Under the pieces are notes generated by a model. That model ran no database searches, was not told where the DNA came from, and saw nothing but the letters and a program-made list of their open reading frames with translations. DNA of 64,000 bases, from contig NZ_CP107968.1 of the NCBI RefSeq assembly GCF_036084755.1, positions 7,510,001 through 7,574,000 on the forward strand. The letters are read 5' to 3'. The translations under genes were made by a program, and so were the position numbers. Shown in pieces: positions 24,918-33,815 of this stretch (position 1 is its first letter; each line of letters begins with the position of its first letter). Source of the stretch: Streptomyces sp. NBC_00370. GTDB taxonomy: Bacteria > Actinomycetota > Actinomycetes > Streptomycetales > Streptomycetaceae.

Positions 24918-27305
24918 ATGTACGAGGTGCACACCGACGAGCCGTGGGCGGGGCTCGACGAGAGAGAACTGACGGCGCTCGACGCCCATTGGCGCGCCGC
25001 CAACTATCTGGCCGTCGGCCAGATCTACCTGATGGCCAACCCGCTGCTGCTCGAACCACTCGCCGCCGAGCACATCAAGCCCCGGCTGCTCGGCCACTGG
25101 GGCACGTCGCCCGGCCTGAACCTCGTACACACACACCTCAACCGGATCATCAAGGCGCGTGACATCGACGCCCTGTGCGTCTGGGGGCCGGGGCACGGCG
25201 GCCCCGCCGTGCTGGCCAACTCCTGGCTGGAGGGCACGTATTCGGAGACGTACCCGGACGTCAGCAGGGACAGGGAAGGGATGGAGCGACTGTTCCACCA
25301 GTTCTCCTTCCCCGGCGGTGTGCCGAGCCATGTCGCGCCCGAGACACCCGGCTCCATCCACGAGGGCGGGGAGCTGGGTTACTCGCTCGCCCACGCCTAC
25401 GGCGCCGCGCTGGACAACCCCGACCTGCTGGTCACCTGCGTGATCGGGGACGGCGAGGCGGAGACCGGGCCGCTCGCCACGTCCTGGCACTCGAACAAGT
25501 TCCTCGACCCGGTGCACGACGGAGCCGTCCTGCCCGTCCTCCATCTCAACGGGTACAAGATCGCCAATCCGGCCGTGCTCGCACGGCTGCCCGAGGCCGA
25601 ACTCGACTCGCTGCTGCGGGGATACGGCCACGAGCCGCTGCATGTCACGGGCGACGAGCCGCTCGCCGTCCACCGGGCCATGGCCGAGGCGATGGACCGC
25701 GCCGTCGACCGCATCGCGCAGATCCAGCACGAAGCGCGCGAGGGCCGCACCACCGAGCGGCCCAACTGGCCGATGATCGTGCTGCGTACGCCCAAGGGCT
25801 GGACCGGGCCGCGCGAGGTCGACGGATTGCCGGTCGAGGGCACCTGGCGCGCGCACCAGGTGCCGCTCAGCGGGGTGCGCACCAACCCGGAGCATCTGGC
25901 GCAGCTGGAGGAGTGGCTGCGCTCGTACCGTCCCGACGAACTCTTCGACGCGACGGGCGCGCCGCGCCCCGAGGTACTGGAGTGCGTGCCCGACGGTGCC
26001 CGCAGACTGGGCGCGACGCCGCACGCCAACGGCGGTCTGCTGCTGCGCGAACTGCCGATCCCCGACCTCGAGCGGTACGCGGTGCGCGTCGACAAGCCCG
26101 GCACCGTACTCAACGAACCCACCAGGGTGCTGGGCGGCATGCTGGAAGCGATCATGGAAGCCACCGCGGGCCGCAGGGACTTCCGTGTCGTCGGCCCCGA
26201 CGAGACCGCTTCCAACCGGCTCGAAGCGCTGTACAAGGCCACCGGCAAGGCCTGGCAGGCGCAGACGCTCGACACCGACGAGCATCTGACGCACGACGGC
26301 CGGGTCATGGAGGTGCTCTCCGAGCACCTGTGCCAAGGCTGGCTGGAGGGCTATCTGCTGACGGGGCGTCATGGCCTGTTCTCCAGTTACGAGGCGTTCG
26401 CCCACATCGTGGACTCGATGGTCAACCAGCACATCAAGTGGCTGCGCACCTCGCGTCGACTGCCCTGGCGGCGCCCCATCGCCTCGCTCAACTACCTGCT
26501 GACGTCGCACGTCTGGCGCCAGGACCACAACGGCTTCTCCCACCAGGACCCCGGTTTCGTCGACCACATCCTGAACAAGAGCCCCGAGGTCGTCCGGGTC
26601 TACCTGCCGCCGGACACCAACACCCTGCTGTCCGTGGCGGATCACGCGCTGCGCAGCCGGGACTACGTCAATGTCGTCGTCGCGGGCAAGCAGCCCAGCT
26701 TCGACTGGCTCACCCTCGACGAGGCACGCGCCCACTGCGCGCGCGGCGCCGGCGTCTGGGACTGGGCGGGCACCGAGGACGGCACCCGCGAGCCGGACGT
26801 GGTGCTGGCCTGCGCCGGGGACGTACCCACCCAGGAGGCGATGGCGGCGGCGAGCCTGCTGCGCATCCATCTGCCGGAGCTGGCCGTCCGGTTGGTCAAC
26901 GTGGTCGACATGGCGCGGCTGCTGCCGCACGACGAGCACCCGCACGGGATGACGGACTCCGAGTACGACTCGATCTTCACCACCGACCGTCCGGTGATCT
27001 TCGCGTACCACGGCTACCCGTGGCTGATCCACCGGCTGGCCTACCGCCGCACCGGCCACAGCAATCTGCACGTGCGCGGCTACAAGGAGGAGGGGACGAC
27101 CACCACCCCGTTCGACATGGTGGTACGCAACGACCTGGACCGCTACCGGCTGGTGATGGACGTGATCGACCGCGTACCGGGCCTGGGCGTACGGGCGGTG
27201 GCGGTCCGTCAGGCGATGGCGGACGTCAGGACCCGGCACCACGCGTGGATCCGCGAGCACGGTACGGATCTGCCGGAGGTCGCCGACTGGAAGTGGACAG
27301 GCTGA
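24918..27305 (+). CDS. xfp: Phosphoketolase (XFP/D-xylulose-5-phosphate or fructose-6-phosphate)
   Basis: A 795-residue ThDP enzyme that cleaves xylulose-5-P or fructose-6-P with phosphate to acetyl-P. Family signatures include LGHWGTSPGLNLVHTHLNRII, the GPGHGGPA loop, SIHEGGELGYSLAHAYGAALDNPDLL, GDGEAETGPLATSWHSNKFL and, in the second half, SNRLEALYKATGKAWQ and HLKVRGYKEEGTTTTPFDM-like sequence. The ATG at 24918 follows GAGGAGACGACC. Full length, with no visible defect. No acetate kinase is in view, so acetyl-P fate is unknown. It sits with a transketolase upstream, consistent with a phosphoketolase shunt. Confidence 0.93.
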   Translation: MYEVHTDEPWAGLDERELTALDAHWRAANYLAVGQIYLMANPLLLEPLAAEHIKPRLLGHWGTSPGLNLVHTHLNRIIKARDIDALCVWGPGHGGPAVLANSWLEGTYSETYPDVSRDREGMERLFHQFSFPGGVPSHVAPETPGSIHEGGELGYSLAHAYGAALDNPDLLVTCVIGDGEAETGPLATSWHSNKFLDPVHDGAVLPVLHLNGYKIANPAVLARLPEAELDSLLRGYGHEPLHVTGDEPLAVHRAMAEAMDRAVDRIAQIQHEAREGRTTERPNWPMIVLRTPKGWTGPREVDGLPVEGTWRAHQVPLSGVRTNPEHLAQLEEWLRSYRPDELFDATGAPRPEVLECVPDGARRLGATPHANGGLLLRELPIPDLERYAVRVDKPGTVLNEPTRVLGGMLEAIMEATAGRRDFRVVGPDETASNRLEALYKATGKAWQAQTLDTDEHLTHDGRVMEVLSEHLCQGWLEGYLLTGRHGLFSSYEAFAHIVDSMVNQHIKWLRTSRRLPWRRPIASLNYLLTSHVWRQDHNGFSHQDPGFVDHILNKSPEVVRVYLPPDTNTLLSVADHALRSRDYVNVVVAGKQPSFDWLTLDEARAHCARGAGVWDWAGTEDGTREPDVVLACAGDVPTQEAMAAASLLRIHLPELAVRLVNVVDMARLLPHDEHPHGMTDSEYDSIFTTDRPVIFAYHGYPWLIHRLAYRRTGHSNLHVRGYKEEGTTTTPFDMVVRNDLDRYRLVMDVIDRVPGLGVRAVAVRQAMADVRTRHHAWIREHGTDLPEVADWKWTG

Positions 27306-27321
27306 GAAGAGCGGACCGGCG

Positions 27322-28227
27322 ATGAGTGATGCCCTGCGCGTACGGTCGGGACGGCGGACCGTCGAGGTCAACCGTCCCGACAAGGTGCTGTTCCCCGAAC
27401 TCGGCCTCACCAAGGCCGACCTGGTGGAGTACTACCGGAGTGTCGCCCGCTGGATGGTGCCCCAGCTCAAGGGCAGACCGCTGATGCTGGAGTGCCACCC
27501 GGACGGGGTGGGCGGCCCGCGCTTCATGCGGAAGAACGCCCCGGACAGCTACCCGGACTGGATCCGCAGGGCCGAAGTCACCAAGAAGGGCGGCACGGTG
27601 GCCCATCCGGTCTGCGACAACGAGGCGACACTGCTCTATCTCGCGGGACAGGCGTGTCTCACCTTCCACCGCTGGCAGTCACGTGCCGACCGCCCCGACG
27701 CCCCCGACCGGCTGGTCTTCGATCTCGACCCGGCCGGCGACGACTTCGAGGCGGTGCGCAAGGCGGCGTTCCAACTGGGCGATCTGCTGGGTGAGTTGAA
27801 ACTGCCGAGCATGCTGATGACCACCGGCTCCAAGGGCCTGCACGTCGTCGTTCCGCTGGACCGCCGCGCCGGCTTCGACGACGTGCGGGACTTCGCCGCC
27901 GAGGTCGCGGCGACCCTCGCGGCCCGTGACCCGGACCGGCTGACCACGGAGGTGCGCACCGAGGCGCGGGAAGGCCGGCTCTACCTCGACATCCAGCGCA
28001 ACGGCTACGCGCAGACGGCGGTCGCCCCCTTCTCCGTACGCGCGAGGCAGGAGGCGCCCGTCGCCACGCCGATCAGCTGGGACCAGCTCAAGGACCCCGC
28101 CGTCACCGCCCGCCGCTGGACGGTGACGAACGTCCTGGAGCAGGCGCGTACCGACCCGTGGGCGGACGTGCCCGCCCGCGGCCGGGCGCTGGGCCCGGCG
28201 CGCGAGAGGCTGGCGCGACTGCGCTAG
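27322..28227 (+). CDS. LigD-type polymerase/primase domain protein (NHEJ)
   Basis: A 301-residue stand-alone LigD polymerase (archaeo-eukaryotic primase-like) domain. It shows VNRPDKVLFPELGLTKADLVEYY, the catalytic DxD in VFDLDPAGDDF, the GSKGLHVVVPLDR segment and the C-terminal DIQRNGYAQTAVAPFSVRARQEAPVATPISWDQL. No ligase or nuclease domain is attached, so it is the separate-polypeptide form found in streptomycetes, which acts with Ku and a LigD ligase encoded elsewhere. It begins 16 bases after phosphoketolase, an unexpected operon partner. Confidence 0.92.
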   Translation: MSDALRVRSGRRTVEVNRPDKVLFPELGLTKADLVEYYRSVARWMVPQLKGRPLMLECHPDGVGGPRFMRKNAPDSYPDWIRRAEVTKKGGTVAHPVCDNEATLLYLAGQACLTFHRWQSRADRPDAPDRLVFDLDPAGDDFEAVRKAAFQLGDLLGELKLPSMLMTTGSKGLHVVVPLDRRAGFDDVRDFAAEVAATLAARDPDRLTTEVRTEAREGRLYLDIQRNGYAQTAVAPFSVRARQEAPVATPISWDQLKDPAVTARRWTVTNVLEQARTDPWADVPARGRALGPARERLARLR

Positions 28228-28230
28228 GGA

Positions 28231-28285
28231 GTGTCCGCGACGTATCGTCGTCCGCCCTTCGAGCCGGACGAGACTTCGCGGACAC
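28231..28285. terminator. Bidirectional hairpin between LigD-like and TPR genes
   Basis: GTGTCCGCGA and TCGCGGACAC form perfect 10-bp arms with an inner TCGTCCG/CGGACGA stem. It starts 3 bases after the LigD-like stop and lies before the convergent TPR gene end. Confidence 0.7.
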
Positions 28286-28299
28286 GACCGAGGACCGCG

Positions 28300-28650
28300 T
28301 CACGCGGTGGCGGTGAACGTACCCGCCAGCGCGTCGCCCAGCCGGAGCTGGGTCGCCGCCTCGGTGTCCCGGCCCTGGCGCTCCAGGGTGCGGCCCAGCA
28401 TCAGCCGGGCGTAGTGCTCCACCGGATCGCGCTCCAGCACGGCCCGCAGCTCGGTCTCGGCCTTCACCAGGCGCGCCGAGTGGTAGTACGCCCGAGCCAG
28501 CAGCAGCCGGGTCGCGACCTGGTCCGGAGCCTCCTCGACGAGCCCGCCGAGGATGCGCGCGGCGGTGCCGTACTCCTTGGCGTCGAAGAACAGCTGCGCA
28601 CGGTCCCAGCGCTCGGCGGCCGTTCCGTACTCGTAGTACGTGGTCTCCAC
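28300..28650 (-). CDS. Tetratricopeptide-repeat protein
   Basis: A 116-residue all-helical protein with about three TPR units (AQLFFDAKEYGTAARILGGLVEEAPDQ, TRLLLARAYYHSARLVKAETELRAVLERDP and HYARLMLGRTLERQGRDTEAATQLRLG). It has no signal peptide. It is probably a cytoplasmic scaffold, and the partner is unknown. Small TPR proteins of this size are common in Streptomyces. It is divergent from the pirin gene. Confidence 0.8.
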   Translation of the reverse strand: METTYYEYGTAAERWDRAQLFFDAKEYGTAARILGGLVEEAPDQVATRLLLARAYYHSARLVKAETELRAVLERDPVEHYARLMLGRTLERQGRDTEAATQLRLGDALAGTFTATA

Positions 28651-28766
28651 GTGTCCTCCTCACGATCTGTCCTGCCCGCCATAACACCGGCCTTTGGTTG
28701 AACATTCCACTACCAGTCGTCGCCGAAGACTGTCGGCCCGCGCCCGCCGGGCTTAGGTTGGGCCCC

Positions 28767-29732
28767 ATGAGCAATCTCGATCGTCGGGCCGACGTCGCCG
28801 TCTCCGGAGGACGCGGATTTGTGGTCGCCGAGCCGGTACGCGAACTGCTGAGCCCGCGCCGGGTGCAGCTGGGGGAGTCCACCGAGGTCCGCAGGCTGCT
28901 GCCGAACCTGGGCCGCCGCATGGTGGGAGCGTTCGCCTTCGTCGACCACTACGGCCCCGACGACATCGCGGACGAGCCCGGCATGCAGGTGCCGCCCCAC
29001 CCGCACATGGGCCTGCAGACCGTGAGCTGGCTGCACGACGGCGAGGTCCTGCACCGCGACAGCCTCGGCAGCCTGCAGACCGTCCGGCCGCGCGAGCTGG
29101 GCCTGATGACGTCCGGCCGGGCGATCTCCCACTCCGAGGAGAGCCCCCGCCCGCACGCCCGCCTGCTGCACGGCGCCCAGCTCTGGGTGGCGCTCCCCGA
29201 CGAACACCGAGACACGGAACCGCACTTCGAGCACCACAGCGCCCTGCCCACGGTCACCGCCCCCGGCCTGACGGCGACGGTCATCCTCGGCGACCTGGAC
29301 GGCGCCACATCCCCGGGCACCACCTACACCCCCCTCACCGCCGCCGACCTGACCCTCACGGCGGGCGCCGGACTGCGACTGCCTCTCAACCCGGACTTCG
29401 AGTACGCGGTCCTCGCCATGTCCGGCGAAGCGGCGGTCGACGGCGTCCCCGTACTCCCGGGCTCCATGCTCTACCTGGGCTGCGGCCGCTCGGAACTTCC
29501 CCTGCGCGCGGCGACGGACGCGGGCCTGATGCTCCTGGGCGGCGAGCCGTTCGAGGAGGAGATCGTCATGTGGTGGAACTACGTGGCGAGGTCGAACGAC
29601 GAGATCAACCAGGCCCGCGAAGACTGGATGTCCGGCACCCGCTTCGGCGAGGTCCACGGCTACGCCGGCCCCCGCCTCCCCGCCCCGGATCTCCCCCCGA
29701 CCCCACTGAAGCCGCGGGGACGGGTGCGCTGA
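28767..29732 (+). CDS. Pirin family protein
   Basis: A 321-residue bicupin. The N-terminal cupin has the pirin metal signature PPHPHMGLQTVSWLHDGEVLHRDSLG and GLMTSGRAISHSEES. A degenerate C-terminal cupin reads FEYAVLAMSGEAAVDGVPVLPGSMLYLG. Pirins include quercetin dioxygenases and redox-linked transcription cofactors. The ATG at 28767 is the first with coding bias; the frame is open 69 bases upstream. Its Met/His residues suit one Fe or other divalent metal. The physiological role here is unknown. Confidence 0.9.
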   Translation: MSNLDRRADVAVSGGRGFVVAEPVRELLSPRRVQLGESTEVRRLLPNLGRRMVGAFAFVDHYGPDDIADEPGMQVPPHPHMGLQTVSWLHDGEVLHRDSLGSLQTVRPRELGLMTSGRAISHSEESPRPHARLLHGAQLWVALPDEHRDTEPHFEHHSALPTVTAPGLTATVILGDLDGATSPGTTYTPLTAADLTLTAGAGLRLPLNPDFEYAVLAMSGEAAVDGVPVLPGSMLYLGCGRSELPLRAATDAGLMLLGGEPFEEEIVMWWNYVARSNDEINQAREDWMSGTRFGEVHGYAGPRLPAPDLPPTPLKPRGRVR

Positions 29733-29894
29733 CCTCGTCGTTCGCCCGTAGGGTGGGGATTCGCCAAGGCTCACGGTCAGGGGAGTATGACGTACCCTTT
29801 GCTGCGGTTGCTAGAGGTTTACCGCGATTAAGGGCATACGGCGAAGACCGCACGGTACGGCAGCCGCGTTCGTGAACGTACCTGTTTCGCCGCC

Positions 29895-30743
29895 CTAGCC
29901 TTCCGGAGCCGGCACGATTGCCACCGGGCACTGCGCGTGGTGCAGCAATGCCCTGGTGAGCGGCTCCAGTTGGATGCGCAGCCGGTTGCGCCGCCGGTGG
30001 GCGGCGATTACCACCAGTTCCGCGTCCGCGGTGGCCGCGATGAGGTCGCGGCAGGGCGTGGACCGTACCGGCCGCGTCCCGAATTCACGGCGCGGGTACG
30101 CCAGGCGCGACGGTGTGACGAACTCACCTGGGAGTGCCGCCGAGGCTGCGGTCCGGCGCGGGATCCTTTCTTGTGCGGGCACGGTGGGGTGCGGGTCCAG
30201 GGTTTCCAGTAGCGCCTGCCGGTATGTCCAGACGTGCGGTACGTCGACCTGGGCGTGGCGCAGTTCGGCCTCTTCGAAGGCGAACAGCGCGGCGTCAGCG
30301 TCGTCGTCATTCTCCAGCGCGAGCAACACCCCTTCCCTGCGGATGCGCGGAGACGTATGTCGGGCGTCCGTTCCCTTCACCACGAGCAGCGGTACGTCTG
30401 CACGGGCCGCCACCCGATGGCTCACCGAGGGCACCATCAGCCCGGCGAAGCCGCCGATCCCGCGGCTGCCGACCACTGTGAGGACTACGTCGCGGCCCCG
30501 TTCGACCAGCACATCGGCCGGGTCGCCGACAACGGCTGTTGCGTTGACGGTGAGGCCGGGGTGGCGCTTGGCGACCCGCGAGGCGGCGGCCCGAAGGATC
30601 GGGCCGCCCTCGTCCAAGTCGGCTACGCAGTAGACCACTTCGAGGTCTGCCGTACGCCGCTGCGACTCGATGGCGGCGGCGTCCAGTGCCCCGAAGGACG
30701 GGGCTGATCCGTCCACCCCTACGACGACACGTTGTGCGCTCAT
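29895..30743 (-). CDS. Universal stress protein, two USP domains
   Basis: A 282-residue tandem UspA protein. The first domain starts RVVVGVDGSAPSFGALDAAAIE and ends with the ATP-binding VVGSRGIGGFAGLMVPSVSHRV motif. The second domain is looser and ends LVVIAAHRRRNRLRIQLEPLTRALLHHAQCPVAIVP, lacking the glycine signature. Tandem USPs are typical of the actinobacterial dormancy/hypoxia regulon. The upstream gap holds three GGGCC-N4 boxes at 22-bp steps. It opens the stress island. Confidence 0.88.
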   Translation of the reverse strand: MSAQRVVVGVDGSAPSFGALDAAAIESQRRTADLEVVYCVADLDEGGPILRAAASRVAKRHPGLTVNATAVVGDPADVLVERGRDVVLTVVGSRGIGGFAGLMVPSVSHRVAARADVPLLVVKGTDARHTSPRIRREGVLLALENDDDADAALFAFEEAELRHAQVDVPHVWTYRQALLETLDPHPTVPAQERIPRRTAASAALPGEFVTPSRLAYPRREFGTRPVRSTPCRDLIAATADAELVVIAAHRRRNRLRIQLEPLTRALLHHAQCPVAIVPAPEG

Positions 30744-30804
30744 GCCCGCTCCTTCGGTAATGGGTCCCCGACTCGATCCTGGGGCCCGGCTCCGTGAACG
30801 GGCA

Positions 30805-30862
30805 GGGCCGGCCGAGTCTGGTTTACGGCCCGGTCCGCCCTCGCGGCAGGGCCGTTCGGCTC
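30805..30862. promoter_or_regulatory. Three 22-bp-spaced GGGCC-N4-GGCCC-like boxes
   Basis: Boxes start at 30805 (GGGCC-GGCC-GAGTC), 30827 (GGCCC-GGTC-CGCCC) and 30849 (GGGCC-GTTC-GGCTC), exactly 22 bases apart. The third box differs from GGGCC-N4-GGCCC at one base. The layout (5+4+5 bases) equals that of mycobacterial DevR boxes (GGGAC-N4-GTCCC). They lie between the divergent USP and oxidoreductase genes. Binding by a DevR/OsdR-like regulator is inferred. Confidence 0.45.
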
Positions 30863-30997
30863 TCGGCATCGGCCGCCGCACACGGCAGCCTGAAGAAGCG
30901 CGGCCTGGTCGGCCTGGCAGGCGCGGTACCGACAGGCGGGAACCTCATCGCGCGACGCCGTGAAAGGCGCCACGCCGACATACGGAGAGTGAGCCTC

Positions 30998-31579
30998 GTG
31001 GAAGACCACATGGACCCGTACGCAGAACAAAAAACGCACCAGCGCATTGTGATCATCGGTAGCGGCGCCGCGGGTATTCTGGCGGCCAACCGGCTGAGCG
31101 CACTCTGCTACGGCGGTGAGTTCCGCATCGTCGTGATCGATCGGATCGACCCGCGCGACCCGGAGCTCGAACTCCTCGTGGCGCTGGGCCTTTACGGGCC
31201 GCACGCTATGCAACCGCCCGAGCATCTACGGCTTCGGCAGGGCATCGGCTTCCGTCACGTGGAGGTCGCCTCCGTGGACACCGATCGCGCGGAACTCTGC
31301 CTCACGGACGGCACCACCCTCGGCTACGACGCCTTGGTCGTGGCGACCGGCCTGCATCCGCTCCCGTCCGGCCTCGCCGACGGGCACCGCTTTCTCTCTG
31401 TCGACCCGCAGACGTTCCGGTCGACGACCATGCGCGAGGTCTTCGCCCTCGGCCCCGCCGTCGGCCCTGCTGCGTCGGCCCGTCCGCGAGCCTTTGTTCA
31501 GGCCGAGACCGTGGCCCGGAACATTCGCCGACTGCTGACCGAGGAGGCTGTATCGACGGGCGCGGCTTCCGAGGCCTGA
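30998..31579 (+). CDS. Internally deleted NAD(P)/FAD-dependent oxidoreductase
   Basis: A 193-residue protein whose first 120 residues match the N-terminal FAD domain of NDH-2/sulfide:quinone reductase-type enzymes (RIVIIGSGAAGILAANRLSAL, then LGYDALVVATGLHPLPSG). The next residues jump directly to a C-terminal FAD segment (LSVDPQTFRSTTMREVFALGPAVG...VQAETVARNIRRLL). The roughly 200-residue NAD-binding middle of a normal 380-440-residue enzyme is missing without a frameshift. The GTG at 30998 has GGAGAG 8 bases upstream; ATG 31010 is possible. It is probably a non-functional remnant, next to an IS scar. Confidence 0.7.
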   Translation: MEDHMDPYAEQKTHQRIVIIGSGAAGILAANRLSALCYGGEFRIVVIDRIDPRDPELELLVALGLYGPHAMQPPEHLRLRQGIGFRHVEVASVDTDRAELCLTDGTTLGYDALVVATGLHPLPSGLADGHRFLSVDPQTFRSTTMREVFALGPAVGPAASARPRAFVQAETVARNIRRLLTEEAVSTGAASEA

Positions 31580-31587
31580 GAGATCCC

Positions 31588-31965
31588 CTGGCGGACCGGG
31601 TGTGGCTGGTGGCCGTGTATGTCGGCACGAACCTCACGATGCGCCAGCTCGCGCCGTAATTTCGGCTGCTCGCCGACGACCGTGTGCGGGGTGAACCAGC
31701 AGCTGCGGCCACTGCTTGCGGTCGAGCCGGCCGCCCGCCCGGCCGACCCGGTCGACCGGTTGTGGACCGTGGACGGCACCCTGATCCCGGTACGGGACCG
31801 GAAGGTCGGTGCCTCGTCGCGCAGCTACCGGTTCCCGGCGAAGGTGCAGGTCATCATCGACGCCGACACCAAACTCGTCGTCTCCGCGGCCCGCCGCGCC
31901 CAGCGCCGGGCAACAGCGCGGATGCGATGGCCATAGGACCTGACCGGCCACAATCTCGTCCCGAC
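31588..31965 (+). pseudogene. IS5-family-like transposase remnant
   Basis: Translation in pieces gives DRVWLVAVYVGTNLTMRQLAP, a stop codon, then LWTVDGTLIPVRDRKVGASS and SYRFPAKVQVIIDADTKLVVSAAR. After a frame change comes PGNSADA. This order is that of the middle of IS5-type DDE transposases, with VDGTLIPVRD holding the first catalytic Asp. The start, end and terminal repeats are gone, and at least one stop and one frameshift interrupt it. It begins 9 bases after the truncated oxidoreductase and ends just before the histidine-kinase stop codon. Confidence 0.75.
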
Positions 31966-31995
31966 GTGCACGGACACAACCGTCTGCAACACACT

Positions 31996-33729
31996 TCAGG
32001 CGGGTCCGGCGTGGTCTGCTGCCACTGGAACACACCAGACCAGGCGCGTACCGCCCTGGGTGCCGGTTCGCATGTCCATGGTGCCGCCGTGGCGCTCGGC
32101 CCGTACCGCGAGATTGTCGAGGCCGCTTCGCCTGCTGCCGGCGGGCACGCCGACTCCGTTGTCGACAACGGTGATGGTCAGGGTCCCGGATCTGACGACG
32201 AACGAAACACCGGCAGTCGTGGCCCTCGCGTGGCGTGAGACGTTGGAAAGAGTTTCGGCCAGGACGGCGATGGCGTCGTCCGCGACTGCCGAGGGCACGT
32301 CGGTGTCGATGAGCCCTTCCATGCTGAGCGCCGGGGTGAAGCCGAGCGTACGGGCGGCCTGCGCCACCGCCGCCGACACCCGTACCCGCAGGCTTTGGGA
32401 GGCTCGGCCGGATTCGTGGACCCGCAGTCCGAAGATGGTCGATCGTATGATCTTGATGGTCTCGTCCAGATCGTCCACAGCCCGCACCAGCCGCTCGCTC
32501 GCCTCGGGGTGCTGGACGAACCGCGCGGCGCTCTGGAGCGTCATCCCCGTCGCGAAAAGCCTCTGGATGGCAAGATCGTGAAGGTCGCGGGCGATCCGGT
32601 CGCGGTCCTCCAGCAGCGCCAACTGTTCTGCTCCGCGGCGTCGTTCGGCAAGTTCGAGTGCCAGCGCAGCGTGGCCGGCGAAGCTGAGCAGCGGCGACGC
32701 CTCGCCTTCGGTGAATTCGGCTGAGCCCTCCTTGCGTGCGAGCATCAGCACGCCGCGTGCCTTTTCGCCGGCCACCATGGGCACGGCCACCACCGGCCCG
32801 AGCCCTTGCCAGCGCGGGGGGCCCACGGTGACCCTGGGATCTGTGGTGATATGTGTCGTGGTGATCGGTCGGCCGACGGACATCGCGGTCCCCATGAAGG
32901 AGCCCTCGCCCGGTAGTACCAGCCCCCGATGGTTCTCGGCGTCGACGCCCATCGCGATCATCACTTGCAGGTCTGTACCGCCCGGTACAGGCAGCGCGAC
33001 GACGCCCAGGTCCGCGTGGAGGATGCGGCGGCCGTGGTCGACGATCAGTTCCAGTACCGGTGTTTCGTCGGCACCTGACAGCAGCTCGCTGACGACCTCG
33101 GCGTTCGCCTCCATCCACCGCCGGCTTTCACGGGCCTTTTTGTACAGTCGGGCGTTCTCGATGGCGATTCCGGCCGCGACAGCCAGAGTGGTCAGCAGAC
33201 TCTCGTCCTCGGCGTCGAATTCGCGGCCGCCCCGCTTTTCGGTCAGGTAGATGTTGCCGAAAGCCATGTCCCGTACCCGGATCGGGACGCCGAGGAACGT
33301 ACGCATCGGCGGATGGTTCTCCGGGAGTCCGTATGACGCCGGGTGCGCGGAAAGCTCTGGCAGGCGCAGGGTTTCCGGGTGGCGGATCAGCTCTCCCAGG
33401 ATTCCGTGTCCCGAGGGAAGCGGCCCGATCCTCAGCGCCTGTTCGTCGGAGACTCCGACCGTCAGGAACTCGGACAGTTGGGCGTCGTCGCCGATCACAC
33501 CCAGCGCACCGTACTCCGCATCGACCAGGACGACGGCGGTCTCCACAATCCGTCTGAGCACGTGGGGCAGGTCCAGTTCCCGCCCGACCGACAGCACTGC
33601 CTCCAGCAAGCTGTGCACCCGGTCGCGCGTCCCGCGCACCGTGTCGACCCGAAGCTGAGGCTCTTCGAGGAGTTCGCCCGGCCGTGATCCGGGCAGTTGT
33701 CCGCCGGTCTCCGTGCTGTTCTCGCTCAA
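31996..33729 (-). CDS. DevS/OsdK-like GAF-GAF sensor histidine kinase
   Basis: A 577-residue kinase, nearly the length of mycobacterial DevS. GAF-A (about 45-195) contains LSAHPASYGLPENHPPMRTFLGVPIRVRD; H139 aligns with the proximal heme-ligand histidine of DevS/DosT. GAF-B (about 225-360) follows. The HisKA_3 motif RDRIARDLHD puts the phospho-acceptor at H384. The HATPase has ETLSNVSRHARAT and VVDNGVGVPAGSRRSGLDN. DevS-type kinases sense O2, NO, CO or redox and phosphorylate a NarL-type regulator. No response regulator lies next to it, and the IS remnant abuts its 3' end. Confidence 0.88.
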   Translation of the reverse strand: MSENSTETGGQLPGSRPGELLEEPQLRVDTVRGTRDRVHSLLEAVLSVGRELDLPHVLRRIVETAVVLVDAEYGALGVIGDDAQLSEFLTVGVSDEQALRIGPLPSGHGILGELIRHPETLRLPELSAHPASYGLPENHPPMRTFLGVPIRVRDMAFGNIYLTEKRGGREFDAEDESLLTTLAVAAGIAIENARLYKKARESRRWMEANAEVVSELLSGADETPVLELIVDHGRRILHADLGVVALPVPGGTDLQVMIAMGVDAENHRGLVLPGEGSFMGTAMSVGRPITTTHITTDPRVTVGPPRWQGLGPVVAVPMVAGEKARGVLMLARKEGSAEFTEGEASPLLSFAGHAALALELAERRRGAEQLALLEDRDRIARDLHDLAIQRLFATGMTLQSAARFVQHPEASERLVRAVDDLDETIKIIRSTIFGLRVHESGRASQSLRVRVSAAVAQAARTLGFTPALSMEGLIDTDVPSAVADDAIAVLAETLSNVSRHARATTAGVSFVVRSGTLTITVVDNGVGVPAGSRRSGLDNLAVRAERHGGTMDMRTGTQGGTRLVWCVPVAADHAGPA

Positions 33730-33815
33730 CGGTCCTCCACCGGTGCCGAAGCACCACGGTGTGAACCTGTCCCCCTATGCGTGCGGTACGCCTGATCGCC
33801 GGCACGTTTCCCGCG

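Noticed and set aside
24795..27413. An 872-residue antisense open frame across phosphoketolase
   Set aside because: Same reason: the sense gene is a clear phosphoketolase; the antisense product is low complexity.
29800..29860. A possible SigB-type promoter (GTTT ... GGGCAT)
   Set aside because: The spacer between the two elements is about 11 bases, too short for the 14-16 expected.
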